From the NCBI GenBank assembly GCA_025463545.1, contig JAODAR010000011.1, forward strand, positions 1 through 64,000: 64,000 nt of DNA, given 5' to 3'. Shown here piece after piece: positions 47,907 through 60,182 of this stretch (position 1 is its first letter; every line of letters starts with the position of its first letter). Made by a program: the position numbers and the translations under genes. The stretch is from Microbacteriaceae bacterium. Lineage in GTDB: Bacteria; Actinomycetota; Actinomycetes; Actinomycetales; Microbacteriaceae. The notes under the pieces were generated by a model. It saw nothing but the letters and a program-made list of their open reading frames with translations. It had not been told where the DNA came from and ran no database searches.

Positions 47907-50210
47907 TTAGAGCAGCTCCGGGTCATCGAATCGTACTTTGAGTGTAGGCGGCGGGCGGAAGGCGCCGGCCGCGGTCTTGCGCCTCCTGGTGGCATTCCGC
48001 ACGATCGCGGCCTTCAGCGCCTGCGCGACCTCGTCGCCGCTTCCGTAGGGGAAGCGCACGATCGCGCGCACCAAACCGGGGTCGGTGGTGACGGGGCCGA
48101 GAACGTCGAGCCCCTGGGCTGTGACGTCGGCTGGATTGCCGTGAGCCGCGGTGAGGTCGCTGAGGGCCGCCTCCACCGCTTCGGGGGTGCCGGTGACGGA
48201 TGCCACGCGCACGGCGGGCGGGAAACGGAGCGTGCGCCGGTCGGCGAGCTCGGCCGCGGCGTACGCCTCTGGCTGCCAGCTGTTGAGGGCGCGCGCCAAC
48301 GCACCGCCGACCCCGACCAGGATCACGCTGGCGCCCGGTGCTGCCGTCGCCGCGGCGTTCGACCACCAGCGGAGGCAGTCCTCCCCCACTCGAAGGGACT
48401 CACGGGCGAGCATCCGTTCACCGTCGAGGAGCAGCACGGCCCGGTAACCGCCGGTAGGGATGGGTTCGGCGCCGCGGGTGGCGATCACGAGTGCGGGCTC
48501 CGGCCCGAGTTGCTGGATGGTGTGCTCACCGTCGGCGACGATCACCCGCACACCGGGAAACGCGCGACCGAGTTCTTCGGCGGTGCGGGCTGTGCCCACG
48601 GTGACCAGCCGGTACTGCCGGCCTTCGCAGTGGCTGCACCGCCACGCCACGGCGAGGGCGCCGCACCAGCGGCAGGACGGGGTTGCACCGGCCGAAGCGA
48701 GTCCGAGCGGCCCCTGGCAGTGGGTGCAGCGGGCGGACTGCTTGCAGGTCTGGCAGGCCAGCACCGGGGCATAACCGGGGCTGGCTACCTGCACCAGTAC
48801 CGGGCCGCTGTCGAGTGCTTCCCTGGCAGCGTTCCAGGCGGCGGACGGGATGCGTGCGGCGCGCGCCTCCGCCACCAGGGCGCCCTGGAAATCGGTGGGG
48901 ATCACCCGGGGGTGCTGCAGTTTCGTCGGGTGCACGTCAGCGAGCCAGCCGAGCTCGACGAGGCGCTCGGCCTCGACGCTCCGGGAGTGGCCGAGCAGCA
49001 CCAGGGCGCACTCGCTCTGCTGCTGCCGCACGAGGGCAGCGTCGCGGGTGTGCACGTAGGGGCTGAGCGGTTCGGCGTGCAGGGGGTCCCCATCGTCCCA
49101 CAGCGCGATCAGGCCGAGCCGGGCAGCAGGGGCATAGACGGCGGAACGGTTGCCCAGGATGATCCGTGGTGCGTCGCCCAGGCAGGTGAGGAAGGCCCGG
49201 TAACGGTCGGCGTTGGGTTGCCGGGCGTCCACGCGGCTCACCGTGCCGGCCGGGGCGAGCTGGTCGAGGGCGGCCTGCACCTGGTCCTGGTCGCGGTAGT
49301 CGGGAACGGCGAGGATCGCGGAGCGGCCGGTGGACAGCGTTTCCACCGCGAGTTCGGCGAGGGTGACGGCCCACTGCCCCACCGTGCTGCCGGTATTGCT
49401 GCCACTACTGCTGCCGGCACTGCTGCCAGTGCTGCTGCCCGTGCCGTCACCGCTCGCTTCGCCGGTGCCGTCGCTGTTATCGCCGCTACGGAGGCGAGTC
49501 AGCCGCGGTATCGCGGCGACGGCGACCCGCAACCGCTCGGATACGACCGTGCTGAGCGAGTGCGCCGGGTAGTCGACGAAGAAGGGCGTCGATGGCACAG
49601 GCGTGGGCACGGGCACAGGCACAGGCACAGCAGCCCCCGCTAGGCCGCCCGATGCGGCCTCCGCTTCGGCGCGAGAGGCCAGCCAGGCCTTCTCGACCCG
49701 CGCCTGCCGCGGCGGAACGGCCAGCCGGATGATGTCGCTGGCGTTGCCGGCGGCCCGGTCGGCCACCGCGCGCGCGAGTGCCCATACTTCGGGCGTGAGC
49801 ACCTGCGCCGGTGACACAACGGCCTCGATCGGGCTGAGCTTCCCCTGGAAGTCGGTGTCACTGCGGATGCTGCCGGCGCTGCCGGCGCTGCCGTCGCTGT
49901 CGCTGTCGGCGTCGTCGCTGTTGCTGTTGCTGCCGTTGCTGTTGCTGCCGGCGCTGTTGCTGCCGGCGCTGTTGCTGCTGTTGCTGTTGCTGCCGGCGCT
50001 GTCGGCGTCGTCGCTGTTGCTGCCGGTTCGGCCCCGCACTTCCACCAGGTAACCCGTGGCCACCCGGCCCGCCGAGCGCAACGGGACCTTCACCCGCACG
50101 CCGGGCTGGGCATCCGCTTCGAGCCCTGCCGGGATGGAGTAGTCGAACAAGTGGTCGAGTTGGGGAAGCGGCGAATCGATCAGTACCCGCCCCACGAGCC
50201 CGCCTGTCAC
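47907..50210 (-). CDS. priA: PriA-like primosomal protein N' without helicase motifs
   Basis: The 767-aa protein matches PriA in its N-terminal 3'-DNA-binding domain (VLIDSPLPQLDHLFDYSIPAG), in the central fold and in the zinc-binding Cys cluster CQTCKQSARCTHC ... CRWCGALAVAWRCSHC. The Walker A (normally GxTGSGKT) and the DEAH-type box are missing: the corresponding places read STGRSAILAVP and LIALWDDGDPLH. This is the known actinobacterial form, probably a replication-restart loader without ATPase. It carries three low-complexity insertions (Ser/Asn/Ala-rich, Val-Pro-rich and Gly/Ser-rich). The start is GTG. Confidence 0.92.
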   Translation of the reverse strand: MTGGLVGRVLIDSPLPQLDHLFDYSIPAGLEADAQPGVRVKVPLRSAGRVATGYLVEVRGRTGSNSDDADSAGSNSNSSNSAGSNSAGSNSNGSNSNSDDADSDSDGSAGSAGSIRSDTDFQGKLSPIEAVVSPAQVLTPEVWALARAVADRAAGNASDIIRLAVPPRQARVEKAWLASRAEAEAASGGLAGAAVPVPVPVPTPVPSTPFFVDYPAHSLSTVVSERLRVAVAAIPRLTRLRSGDNSDGTGEASGDGTGSSTGSSAGSSSGSNTGSTVGQWAVTLAELAVETLSTGRSAILAVPDYRDQDQVQAALDQLAPAGTVSRVDARQPNADRYRAFLTCLGDAPRIILGNRSAVYAPAARLGLIALWDDGDPLHAEPLSPYVHTRDAALVRQQQSECALVLLGHSRSVEAERLVELGWLADVHPTKLQHPRVIPTDFQGALVAEARAARIPSAAWNAAREALDSGPVLVQVASPGYAPVLACQTCKQSARCTHCQGPLGLASAGATPSCRWCGALAVAWRCSHCEGRQYRLVTVGTARTAEELGRAFPGVRVIVADGEHTIQQLGPEPALVIATRGAEPIPTGGYRAVLLLDGERMLARESLRVGEDCLRWWSNAAATAAPGASVILVGVGGALARALNSWQPEAYAAAELADRRTLRFPPAVRVASVTGTPEAVEAALSDLTAAHGNPADVTAQGLDVLGPVTTDPGLVRAIVRFPYGSGDEVAQALKAAIVRNATRRRKTAAGAFRPPPTLKVRFDDPELL
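49380..49487. repeat. Gly/Ser low-complexity repeat in priA
   Basis: Degenerate 9- to 12-base units rich in CTGCTGCC and CCGTCG encode GSSTGSSAGSSSGSNTGS at about residues 242-277, just before the segment that replaces the first helicase motif. Not expected in other PriA proteins. Confidence 0.8.
49587..49628. repeat. Val-Pro dipeptide repeat in priA
   Basis: 6-bp units GGCACA/GGCACG encode VPVPVPVPTPVP (about residues 195-208), a proline-rich linker between the N-terminal DNA-binding domain and the core. Confidence 0.85.
49869..50024. repeat. Ser/Asn/Ala-rich repeat in priA
   Basis: Units such as CTGTTGCTGCCGGCG encode SAGSNS and NSNSDDADS runs at about residues 63-114. This interrupts the N-terminal DNA-binding domain region after GYLVEVRG. 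Units are multiples of three, so the frame is retained. Confidence 0.9.
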
Positions 50211-50221
50211 GCCGCCCCCTC

Positions 50222-50283
50222 CCGCGAAAACGCAGTTGCGGTGGCTAAGAGTCGCTCACAAACGCCACTACTGCGGTTCCGCG
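50222..50283. repeat. imperfect palindrome between metK and priA
   Basis: CCGCGAAAACGCAGTTGCGGTGGC and the complement of GCCACTACTGCGGTTCCGCGG pair over most of their length around an 18-base loop. It could terminate metK or be a palindromic element. The remaining bases up to the metK stop hold no gene. Confidence 0.5.
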
Positions 50284-50350
50284 GATCAGGAGTTGGAACG
50301 GTAACACCTAGAGGGACAGGAACACGTACAGGAACAGGCAGCAGGCGCAC

Positions 50351-51544
50351 TCAGAGTCCGGCTGCGCTTCTCAGGTCGTCGACCCGGTCGAGCTTCTCCC
50401 AGGTGAAGTCGGGGAGCTCGCGGCCGAAGTGGCCGTACGTGGCCGTCTGGGCGTAGATCGGTCGCAGCAGATCGAGGGAACGGATGATCGCCGCCGGTCG
50501 GAGGTCGAAGACGTCCCTGATCGCCCGCGTGATCTCCTGGTCGGGCAGGGTGCCGGTGCCGAACGTTTCGACGTACAAGCCGACCGGTGCTGCCTTGCCG
50601 ATCGCGTAGGCGATCTGCACTTCGAGTCGCTCGGCCAGACCCGCTGCGACGGCGTTCTTGGCGACCCAGCGCATCGCGTAGGCGGCCGAGCGGTCGACCT
50701 TTGACGGGTCCTTGCCGCTGAAGGCCCCTCCGCCGTGCCGGCTGGCGCCGCCGTAGGTGTCGATGATGATCTTGCGACCGGTGAGGCCTGCATCGCCCTG
50801 CGGCCCGCCGATCTCGAAACGGCCGGTCGGGTTGATCAGGATCTGGGCGCCCGCGGAGTCCAGGTCGACTCCGGCCAGCACCGGCCGGATAACGAGTTCC
50901 TCGATCTCGGCGCGCAGCCGGTGGGTAGACACCGAGGGGGCGTGCTGCGCTGAGACGACCACCGTCTCGACGGTGCGCGGGATGATGCCCTCGTAACCGA
51001 TCGTGACCTGGGTCTTGCCGTCCGGACGCAGCCAGGACAGCTCGCCCGACTTCCGCACGGCAGAGAGCCGTTCGGAGAGCCGGTGGGCGATCCAGATCGG
51101 GATCGGCATCAGCGAGGGGGTCTCCCGGGTGGCATAACCGAACATGATGCCCTGGTCGCCGGCGCCCTGCTTGTCGAAGTCGTCGACGCTGGCCTGTTCG
51201 CGGGTCTCGTAGGCGTCGTCCACGCCCTGGGCGATGTCGGGCGACTGGCCGCCGATGGAGATCTCCACGCCGCAGGAGCGGCCGTCGAACCAGACGTCTG
51301 AGGAGTTGTAGCCGATTTCGGTGATGCACTTGCGTACGATCGACGGGATCTCGACATAGGCCTCGGTGGTGACCTCACCGGCCACATGCACCAGCCCGGT
51401 GGTGACCAGGGTTTCCACCGCAACCCGGCTGTGCGGGTCCTCGGTGAGGAGCGCGTCGAGGATGGTGTCGGAGATCTGATCGCAGATCTTGTCGGGGTGG
51501 CCCTCGGTGACGGATTCTGACGTGAAAAGGCGAAGATCGCTCAT
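50351..51544 (-). CDS. metK: S-adenosylmethionine synthetase
   Basis: Makes SAM from methionine and ATP. The 397-aa protein starts [25 protein letters not shown] with the methionine/ATP-site [17 protein letters not shown] is the signature hexapeptide region and [22 protein letters not shown] the second signature. I chose the inner ATG, which gives the family N-terminus; in-frame starts upstream would add a Pro-rich leader. No SAM riboswitch structure is visible before it, and the gene is inside the pyr-gmk-coaBC unit. It is likely constitutive through that unit. Confidence 0.95.
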   Translation of the reverse strand: MSDLRLFTSESVTEGHPDKICDQISDTILDALLTEDPHSRVAVETLVTTGLVHVAGEVTTEAYVEIPSIVRKCITEIGYNSSDVWFDGRSCGVEISIGGQSPDIAQGVDDAYETREQASVDDFDKQGAGDQGIMFGYATRETPSLMPIPIWIAHRLSERLSAVRKSGELSWLRPDGKTQVTIGYEGIIPRTVETVVVSAQHAPSVSTHRLRAEIEELVIRPVLAGVDLDSAGAQILINPTGRFEIGGPQGDAGLTGRKIIIDTYGGASRHGGGAFSGKDPSKVDRSAAYAMRWVAKNAVAAGLAERLEVQIAYAIGKAAPVGLYVETFGTGTLPDQEITRAIRDVFDLRPAAIIRSLDLLRPIYAQTATYGHFGRELPDFTWEKLDRVDDLRSAAGL

Positions 51545-51619
51545 CTGGCCCATCTCTGCTGGTGGTCGTGCTCGTGTTACTCGGAAGGGTGGTGGGTGCT
51601 CGTGCAACTCGGGAGCAGG

Positions 51620-52828
51620 TTACGTGCTTACCACGTCGAGAATGCGGCCCGCCACCAGCATCTTGGTACCCGATGCCTCTGTCACTATAGCTCCGGAGGC
51701 ATCGAGGACAACGACGTCATTGACGTCTGTGGCAAATCCCTCGCTCCAGCCGACCCGGTTCACGACGAGAAAATCGCAACCCTTGCGGGCGATTTTCTCG
51801 CGGCCGAGTTTCAGCAGCGCCTCGGCATCCGGCTCGGTCTCGGCGGCGAAGCCCACGATCACCTGCGGGCGCGGACGGTCGGCGGAGAGCCGGCTCACAA
51901 TGTCGGGGTTCTTGACCAGCTCGAGGGTGAGCGTGTCACCGGCTTCTTCCTTCTTGATCTTGCCGCCCCGCACCGACAGCGGTCGGTAGTCGGCGACCGC
52001 GGCAGCCATGATCACGACGTCGGCGTCCGTCGCGGCGGCGCGCATGGCCGTCTCCAGTTCGAGCGCGGTTGACACCGGCACGACCGTCACGCCATCCGGC
52101 GCCGGCACCTCGAGGTGCGCGGCGACCAGGGTGACGGCCGCGCCGCGCGCAACTGCAGCGGATGCGAGGGCAACGCCCTGCTTGCCGCTCGAGCGGTTTC
52201 CGAGGAACCGCACCGGATCCAGCGGTTCGCGGGTACCGCCGGCGCTGATCACGATGTTCTTACCGGCGAGGTCCTGTGTCACGGCGTCGCGACCGGCGAG
52301 TACGGCCAGCGCGGCGGCGACGATCGTCTCGGGTTCCTCCATCCGGCCGGCGCCGGTGTCGGAGCCGGTGAGTTGCCCGACGCCGGGTCCCACGATGGTC
52401 ACCCCGCGGGAGCGGAGGGTGGCGATATTGGCGACGGTTGCGGGATGGTTCCACATCTCGGTGTGCATCGCCGGGGCGATCACCAGCGGCGCAGTGCTGG
52501 CCAGGATGGTAGTGCCGAGCAGGTCGTCGGCGAGGCCGGCGGCCAGTTTCGCGATGCTGTTGGCGGTGGCAGGCGCGACCACGATCAGGTCGGCGGACTG
52601 GCCGATGGCCACGTGCCGCACCTGGGCGACGCCCTCGTAGAGGTCGGTGTGAACGGGGTTTCGCGAGATTGCCTCAAGCGTGGGCTTCCCCACGAAGCGG
52701 AGCGCACCATCCGTTGCCACCACATGCACATCGTCCCCGTGCAACACGAAAGCGCGCACGACGCCGACGGCTTTATAAGCAGCGATGCCGCCGGTGATAC
52801 CGACGACGATCGTGCGAGCTGGCGACAT
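51620..52828 (-). CDS. coaBC: bifunctional phosphopantothenoylcysteine decarboxylase / synthetase
   Basis: Makes 4'-phosphopantetheine from 4'-phosphopantothenate for CoA. The 402-aa fusion has an N-terminal CoaC flavoprotein (RTIVVGITGGIAAYKAVGVVRAF, VAPATANSIAKLAAGLADDLL, PAMHTEMWNHPA) and a C-terminal CoaB (VISAGGTREPLDPVRFLGNRSSGKQG, AAAVADYRPL, KIKKEEAG). The ATG matches a normal N-terminus; the open frame upstream crosses rpoZ and is not coding. It complements coaE at the left end of the window. Confidence 0.95.
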   Translation of the reverse strand: MSPARTIVVGITGGIAAYKAVGVVRAFVLHGDDVHVVATDGALRFVGKPTLEAISRNPVHTDLYEGVAQVRHVAIGQSADLIVVAPATANSIAKLAAGLADDLLGTTILASTAPLVIAPAMHTEMWNHPATVANIATLRSRGVTIVGPGVGQLTGSDTGAGRMEEPETIVAAALAVLAGRDAVTQDLAGKNIVISAGGTREPLDPVRFLGNRSSGKQGVALASAAVARGAAVTLVAAHLEVPAPDGVTVVPVSTALELETAMRAAATDADVVIMAAAVADYRPLSVRGGKIKKEEAGDTLTLELVKNPDIVSRLSADRPRPQVIVGFAAETEPDAEALLKLGREKIARKGCDFLVVNRVGWSEGFATDVNDVVVLDASGAIVTEASGTKMLVAGRILDVVST

Positions 52829-52856
52829 CCTGCGCGCTTGGGTGGGTGGCCTGGTG

Positions 52857-53114
52857 TTATTCCGTGATCGGGCGGGAGACGAGCTTGTCCTCGTTGATCT
52901 CGCGCAGCGCCACGGACAGCGGCTTGTCGTCGATGGTCGAGTCGACCAGCGGTCCGACGTTGTCGAACAGGCTGCCTTCGTGCAGGTCAGCGTAGTAGTC
53001 GTTGATCTGGCGGGCACGCTTCGAGGCGAAAATCACCAGGGCGTACTTCGAGTCGACCTTGGAAAGCAGGTCGTCGATGGGCGGGTCGATGATTCCGGTG
53101 GGCTTGGTGGCCAT
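52857..53114 (-). CDS. rpoZ: RNA polymerase omega subunit
   Basis: The 85-aa subunit stabilises the beta' subunit. The motif [35 protein letters not shown] is the diagnostic omega pattern. The ATG was chosen for AAAGGAG at 8 bases. It lies between gmk and coaBC, the order seen in most actinobacteria (mihF-gmk-rpoZ-coaBC-metK). Confidence 0.96.
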   Translation of the reverse strand: MATKPTGIIDPPIDDLLSKVDSKYALVIFASKRARQINDYYADLHEGSLFDNVGPLVDSTIDDKPLSVALREINEDKLVSRPITE

Positions 53115-53180
53115 GGGAGACACTCCTTTAGTGCTGTAGCTGTGCGCCGAAACGGACGCACGAAATCAAGGCGGGGGCGT

Positions 53181-54101
53181 TTACGAGCGCGACAAGGCCT
53201 TGCGAATCTGCATCAAGTCTACGACCTCGCGGGCCGCTTCTGCCACGTCGTGGTTCACGACCCGGTAATCGAACTCTCCCTGGGCCGCCAATTCGAGCTT
53301 CGCGGTCTCCAGACGGCGCGCTTGTTCGGCGGAATCCTCGGTGTCCCGCCCGATCAGCCGGCGCACCAGTTCCTCCCAGGTGGGTGGCAGCAGGAACACC
53401 AGCGTGGCCTCCGGCATCGCCCGGCGCACGGCGCGCGCACCCTGCAGGTCGATCTCCAGCAGCACGCTGTTTCCGGATGCGATGGCCTCGTCGACCGGAC
53501 CGCGCGGGGTGCCGTATCGGTAGGCGTTGTGCACGGTGGCCCACTCCAGCAGCTCGCCGGCCTCAATCATGCGGTCGAACTCGGCGTCGTCGACGAAGTA
53601 ATAGCTCACGCCCTCGATCTCCCCCGGCCGTGGTGCCCGGGTCGTGGCGGAGACCGAGAGGCGCACATCGGGATAGTTCTCCCGGATATAGGCCGCGACG
53701 GTACCCTTTCCGACCGCGGTGGGCCCGGCCAGCACGACCAGGCTGGAATGAGATTCCGCTCGCCGGGAAGTGGGCTTGGTGGAGAGGAAGTCGCGCAGTC
53801 GTTCGCGCTGGTGCACGCCCAGGCCCCCGACGCGCTTGTTTGCCGAGATGCCCAGCTGATCCATCAGGCGGTGCATCTTCGTGACGCCGATGGCCGGGAT
53901 GCTGGTGAGCAGCTCGGTGACGCGCAGGCGGCCTTCGACGCCGTCCGGGTTCTTGACCGCGGCGGACAGCACTTCGAGCGCGGTGCGCTCCCCCGCCGCG
54001 ACCTGGGCTTTCACCTCGGCCCGGGCGCGACGGGCCGCGACGGCTGCGCGGGACGCGGCGACTCGGTCAACTTCGGGCGGCTGGGGGCGGTTATCGGGCA
54101 C
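53181..54101 (-). CDS. gmk: guanylate kinase with N-terminal mIHF-like DNA-binding domain
   Basis: The 306-aa protein joins two proteins that are separate genes in mycobacteria (mihF and gmk). Residues about 15-107 match actinobacterial integration host factor: ARAEVKAQVAAGERTALEVL, then LLTSIPAIGVTKMHRLMDQLGIS and NKRVGGLGVHQRERL, the S13-like H2TH motif. Residues from about 118 are guanylate kinase with P-loop GPTAVGKGT, the GMP-binding RLSVSATTRAPRPGE and GVSYYFV, and the lid with GRDTED. It converts GMP to GDP. The start is GTG and overlaps the end of pyrF by 11 bases. A fused start would bring both products in one protein; no inner start with a good SD is evident before the Gmk part. Confidence 0.93.
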   Translation of the reverse strand: MPDNRPQPPEVDRVAASRAAVAARRARAEVKAQVAAGERTALEVLSAAVKNPDGVEGRLRVTELLTSIPAIGVTKMHRLMDQLGISANKRVGGLGVHQRERLRDFLSTKPTSRRAESHSSLVVLAGPTAVGKGTVAAYIRENYPDVRLSVSATTRAPRPGEIEGVSYYFVDDAEFDRMIEAGELLEWATVHNAYRYGTPRGPVDEAIASGNSVLLEIDLQGARAVRRAMPEATLVFLLPPTWEELVRRLIGRDTEDSAEQARRLETAKLELAAQGEFDYRVVNHDVAEAAREVVDLMQIRKALSRS

Positions 54102-55073
54102 GGGACCCTCCTGGCTTCGATGCGGTGCGGTGTTCGGACTGTTGACTGCTGGTGCGGCCAGCGGCGTTCACTTCGGCGGCGCGCCGGGCGATGGCACTGC
54201 GGATGCGGTCCGGCCCCGCGGAGAGCACGCTGCGTGACTCGCTCACAATAACGGCCGGCGCATACGCTCCGAAGAGTTCGGACAAGTCTGCCACGTCGGC
54301 GCCCTGGTGGCCGAAGCCGGGAGCGAGCACGGGTGTGAGCTGCGCGCCCGGCGCGGCCTGCACGTCGATGCCGAAGGCAGAGAGGTCGAGGGTGGCGCCG
54401 AGTACGACGCCGATGGAGCCGACGGCGCCGCTGGTGCCGACAGCGCCGCTGGTGCCGTCGGCGCCCACGGTGCCGGCTTCGGCAACGGATGCCGCGGTGT
54501 TCCGCTGTGCCACATCGTCGAGGATGGCACGGGCCACCGACATTCCCGCCGATGGACCGTCCTGGATGACGGCGCGTTGCAGTGTCGCGGCTTCCGGGTT
54601 CGACGTGGCGGCGAGGAGGAACAGGCCCTTGCCGGCTGCCGCGGCGGCGGCAATGGTGGAGTCGAGGGAGCCGACGCCCATGTACGTGTTAACCGTCACG
54701 GCGTCCGCTTCCAGCGGGGAACCCGGCGTCAACCAGGCCTGGCCGTACGCTTCCAAGGTGGTGCCCAGGTCTCCACGCTTGGCGTCGGCGATCACGAGCA
54801 GGCCCGCGGCGCGGGCATCCGCCAGCACCCTTTCCAGCGCGGCGAAGCCGGCGGATCCGAACCGCTCGTAGAACGCGACCTGGGGTTTGAGGATGCCAAC
54901 GGTGTCCGCCGCGGCCTCCACCACCCGGCGGCCGAACGCCTCGGCGCCAGAGGCGGAGTCGGGCAGGTTCCACTCGTTCAGCAGCCAGGCGTGCGGGTCG
55001 ATCCCCACGCACAGCCGGCCGCGGCTGGCGAAGACCCCCGCCAGCCGCTGCCCGAACGTGCCGGAAGCCAGGC

Positions 55074-55077
<4 letters not shown>
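54091..55077 (-). CDS. pyrF: orotidine 5'-phosphate decarboxylase, type 2
   Basis: Last step to UMP. The 328-aa protein has [30 protein letters not shown], the catalytic [15 protein letters not shown] (Asp-Lys-Asp at 98-103 region), [13 protein letters not shown], and [14 protein letters not shown] for phosphate binding. It belongs to the longer type 2 group of actinobacteria. An 18-bp repeat adds [17 protein letters not shown] at about residues 201-220, in a loop before the last strands. The GTG start overlaps the carB stop by four bases. Confidence 0.95.
54421..54474. repeat. 18-bp repeats inside pyrF
   Basis: Three 18-bp units (GACGGCGCCGCTGGTGCC, GACAGCGCCGCTGGTGCC and a variant GTCGGCGCCCACGGTGCC) encode Gly-Ala/Asp/Val-Gly-Thr/Ser loops. 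The unit is a multiple of three. Confidence 0.85.
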
Positions 55078-58390
<3,313 letters not shown>

Positions 58391-58391
<1 letters not shown>

Positions 58392-59614
58392 TAGTTGGTG
58401 TCTCCTGCTCCGGTGGCCGCGTTTCGGGCGACCACCACATCCCTGAACCGGTCGAAAAGGTGGTTGGCATCGTGCGGTCCGGCCGCGGATTCCGGGTGGT
58501 ACTGCACGCTGAAGGCATCGATATCGAGGCAGCGGATCCCCTCAACCACGTTGTCATTGAGGCTGTAGTGGCTCACTTCGACGCGGCCGAAGCCGGCCCG
58601 GGAGTCGCTCACCCCGTCGATCGGCATGTCGACGGCGAACCCGTGGTTCTGCGAGGTGATCTCGACCCGTCCGGTGGTCTTGTCGAGCACCGGCTGGTTG
58701 ATTCCGCGGTGGCCGAACGGCAGCTTGTAGGTTCGGAAACCGAGGGCGCGACCGAGGAGCTGGTTGCCGAAGCAGATGCCGAAGTAGGGCAACCCGGCGC
58801 GGAGGCACTCCTGCAACAGGGTGACATGGGCGTCACTGGCGGCGGGGTCACCCGGGCCGTTGGAGAAGAACAGCGCCGACGGGTTCAGCGACAGCACGTG
58901 CTCGCTGGTGACCGACTGCGGCAGGACGAGCACTTCGAAGCCGCGCTCGGCGAGGTAGTTCAGGGTTGACTTCTTCACACCGAGGTCGAGCACAGCGACC
59001 GTGCCGATGCGTTCTCCCTGCGCCGGCACGGAGAACGGGTCGACGGTCGAGACCTGGTCTGAGAGGTTCTGGCCGCGCATCTGCGCGCCGGACAACACGA
59101 GTTCGAGTTGTTCGCTGTCCGAGAGCGAGAAGCGGTCGCCGGAGAAAACGCCGGCGCGCATGGCCCCGGCCGAGCGGATGTGCCGCGTGACAGCCCGGGT
59201 GTCGATGCCGCTGATGCCAACGACTCCCCCTGCTTCCAGGTCGGAGTCGAGGCTCCGCTCGGAGCGGAAGTTGGAGATGGTGCGGGACGGTTCACGAACG
59301 ACGAAACCGGCAACCCAGATGCGGCGGGACTCCATGTCCTCGTCGTTGGCGCCGGTGTTGCCGATGTGCGGCGCGGTCATCAGCACGATCTGGCCGGCGT
59401 AGGACGGGTCGGTCAGGGTTTCCTGGTACCCGGTCATCCCGGTGGCGAAGACGATCTCACCGAGGGTCTGTCCGATGGCACCGTAGGCGTTACCCACGAA
59501 CCGGCGACCGTCTTCGAGAACCAGGACGGCGGGACCGGGCCGGCCGCTGGCCTCGTCGGCGGCCTCGTTGGTGGCCGCGTTAGCGGTCTGGCTGGTTGGA
59601 TCTGAGTAGCTCAC
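58391..59614 (-). CDS. carA: carbamoyl-phosphate synthase small subunit
   Basis: The 407-aa glutaminase subunit has the N-terminal CPSase fold ([37 protein letters not shown]) and a class I amidotransferase domain. The nucleophile Cys is in [18 protein letters not shown] (about 280) and the His-Glu pair in [18 protein letters not shown] start, one base past the stop of the upstream gene. The first 25 residues ([20 protein letters not shown]) are a repeat-derived leader that is not usual for CarA. Confidence 0.97.
59549..59596. repeat. degenerate 12-bp repeats in the carA 5' coding end
   Basis: Four 12-bp units of the GGCCTCGTTGGT type encode four-residue units such as TNEA and ADEA right after the carA start. 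More degenerate than the other arrays. Confidence 0.6.
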
Positions 59615-59615
59615 G

Positions 59616-60182
59616 CTACGCCTCACTTTCGGTGGTTCCAGAAGGGAAGTTCGCTGCAGGAGCGATGGAGTGGATCGCGTCGATGACCCGGGCACGGTCG
59701 GCCGGGTCTGTCAGGCGGAAGTAACTGTCGACATCCGCTGCCTGGTCCTCGGGGACAGTGCCGTGCGCACCGGACAGCCGCCAGCCGAGGAGCAGCAGGC
59801 CATCGGTCTCGACGGCGCGGTCGATCGCCCAGGTAGCGGCGGTAAGGCGATGGATGGCGCCGACCGGGATGAACACCGGATCCTCACCGGCCAGGGTGAG
59901 CATCACGCCGTCCGTGCGCACAAGAAGTCCGGCCCGGGCGCGGAACCCCAGGCCGCGGATCGCGAGGCGTTCCAGCGGCTGGTCGCGCGGCGTGGTGGCC
60001 ACATACAGCGCAGGCACGGTGGCCAGGGACCGGACGGCATCGCCCGCAGCCTCGAGGGGAAGCGGGTAGCCTGCGGTGAGGCCGGTGTCACGCGTGCGAC
60101 GCCTCAACCAGCTGCGCGCCATCAGCGCGAGCACGCCGAGCACGACGACGATGACGATGATCGTCGGGATGGTCCTATCCAC
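59616..60182 (-). CDS. membrane protein of the pyr operon, PH-like fold candidate
   Basis: The 188-aa protein has one N-terminal transmembrane helix ([22 protein letters not shown]) followed by basic residues and a soluble domain ([41 protein letters not shown] ... [35 protein letters not shown]), probably a PH-like beta domain facing the cytoplasm. The same position between pyrC and carA is held by a similar protein in mycobacteria (Rv1382). Function unknown. It overlaps pyrC by eight bases. GTG start. Confidence 0.85.
   Translation of the reverse strand: MDRTIPTIIVIVVVLGVLALMARSWLRRRTRDTGLTAGYPLPLEAAGDAVRSLATVPALYVATTPRDQPLERLAIRGLGFRARAGLLVRTDGVMLTLAGEDPVFIPVGAIHRLTAATWAIDRAVETDGLLLLGWRLSGAHGTVPEDQAADVDSYFRLTDPADRARVIDAIHSIAPAANFPSGTTESEA

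Noticed and set aside
51545..51619. SAM riboswitch before metK
   Set aside because: The 75-base gap after coaBC is too short for SAM-I and shows no conserved helices; metK looks cotranscribed with coaBC.
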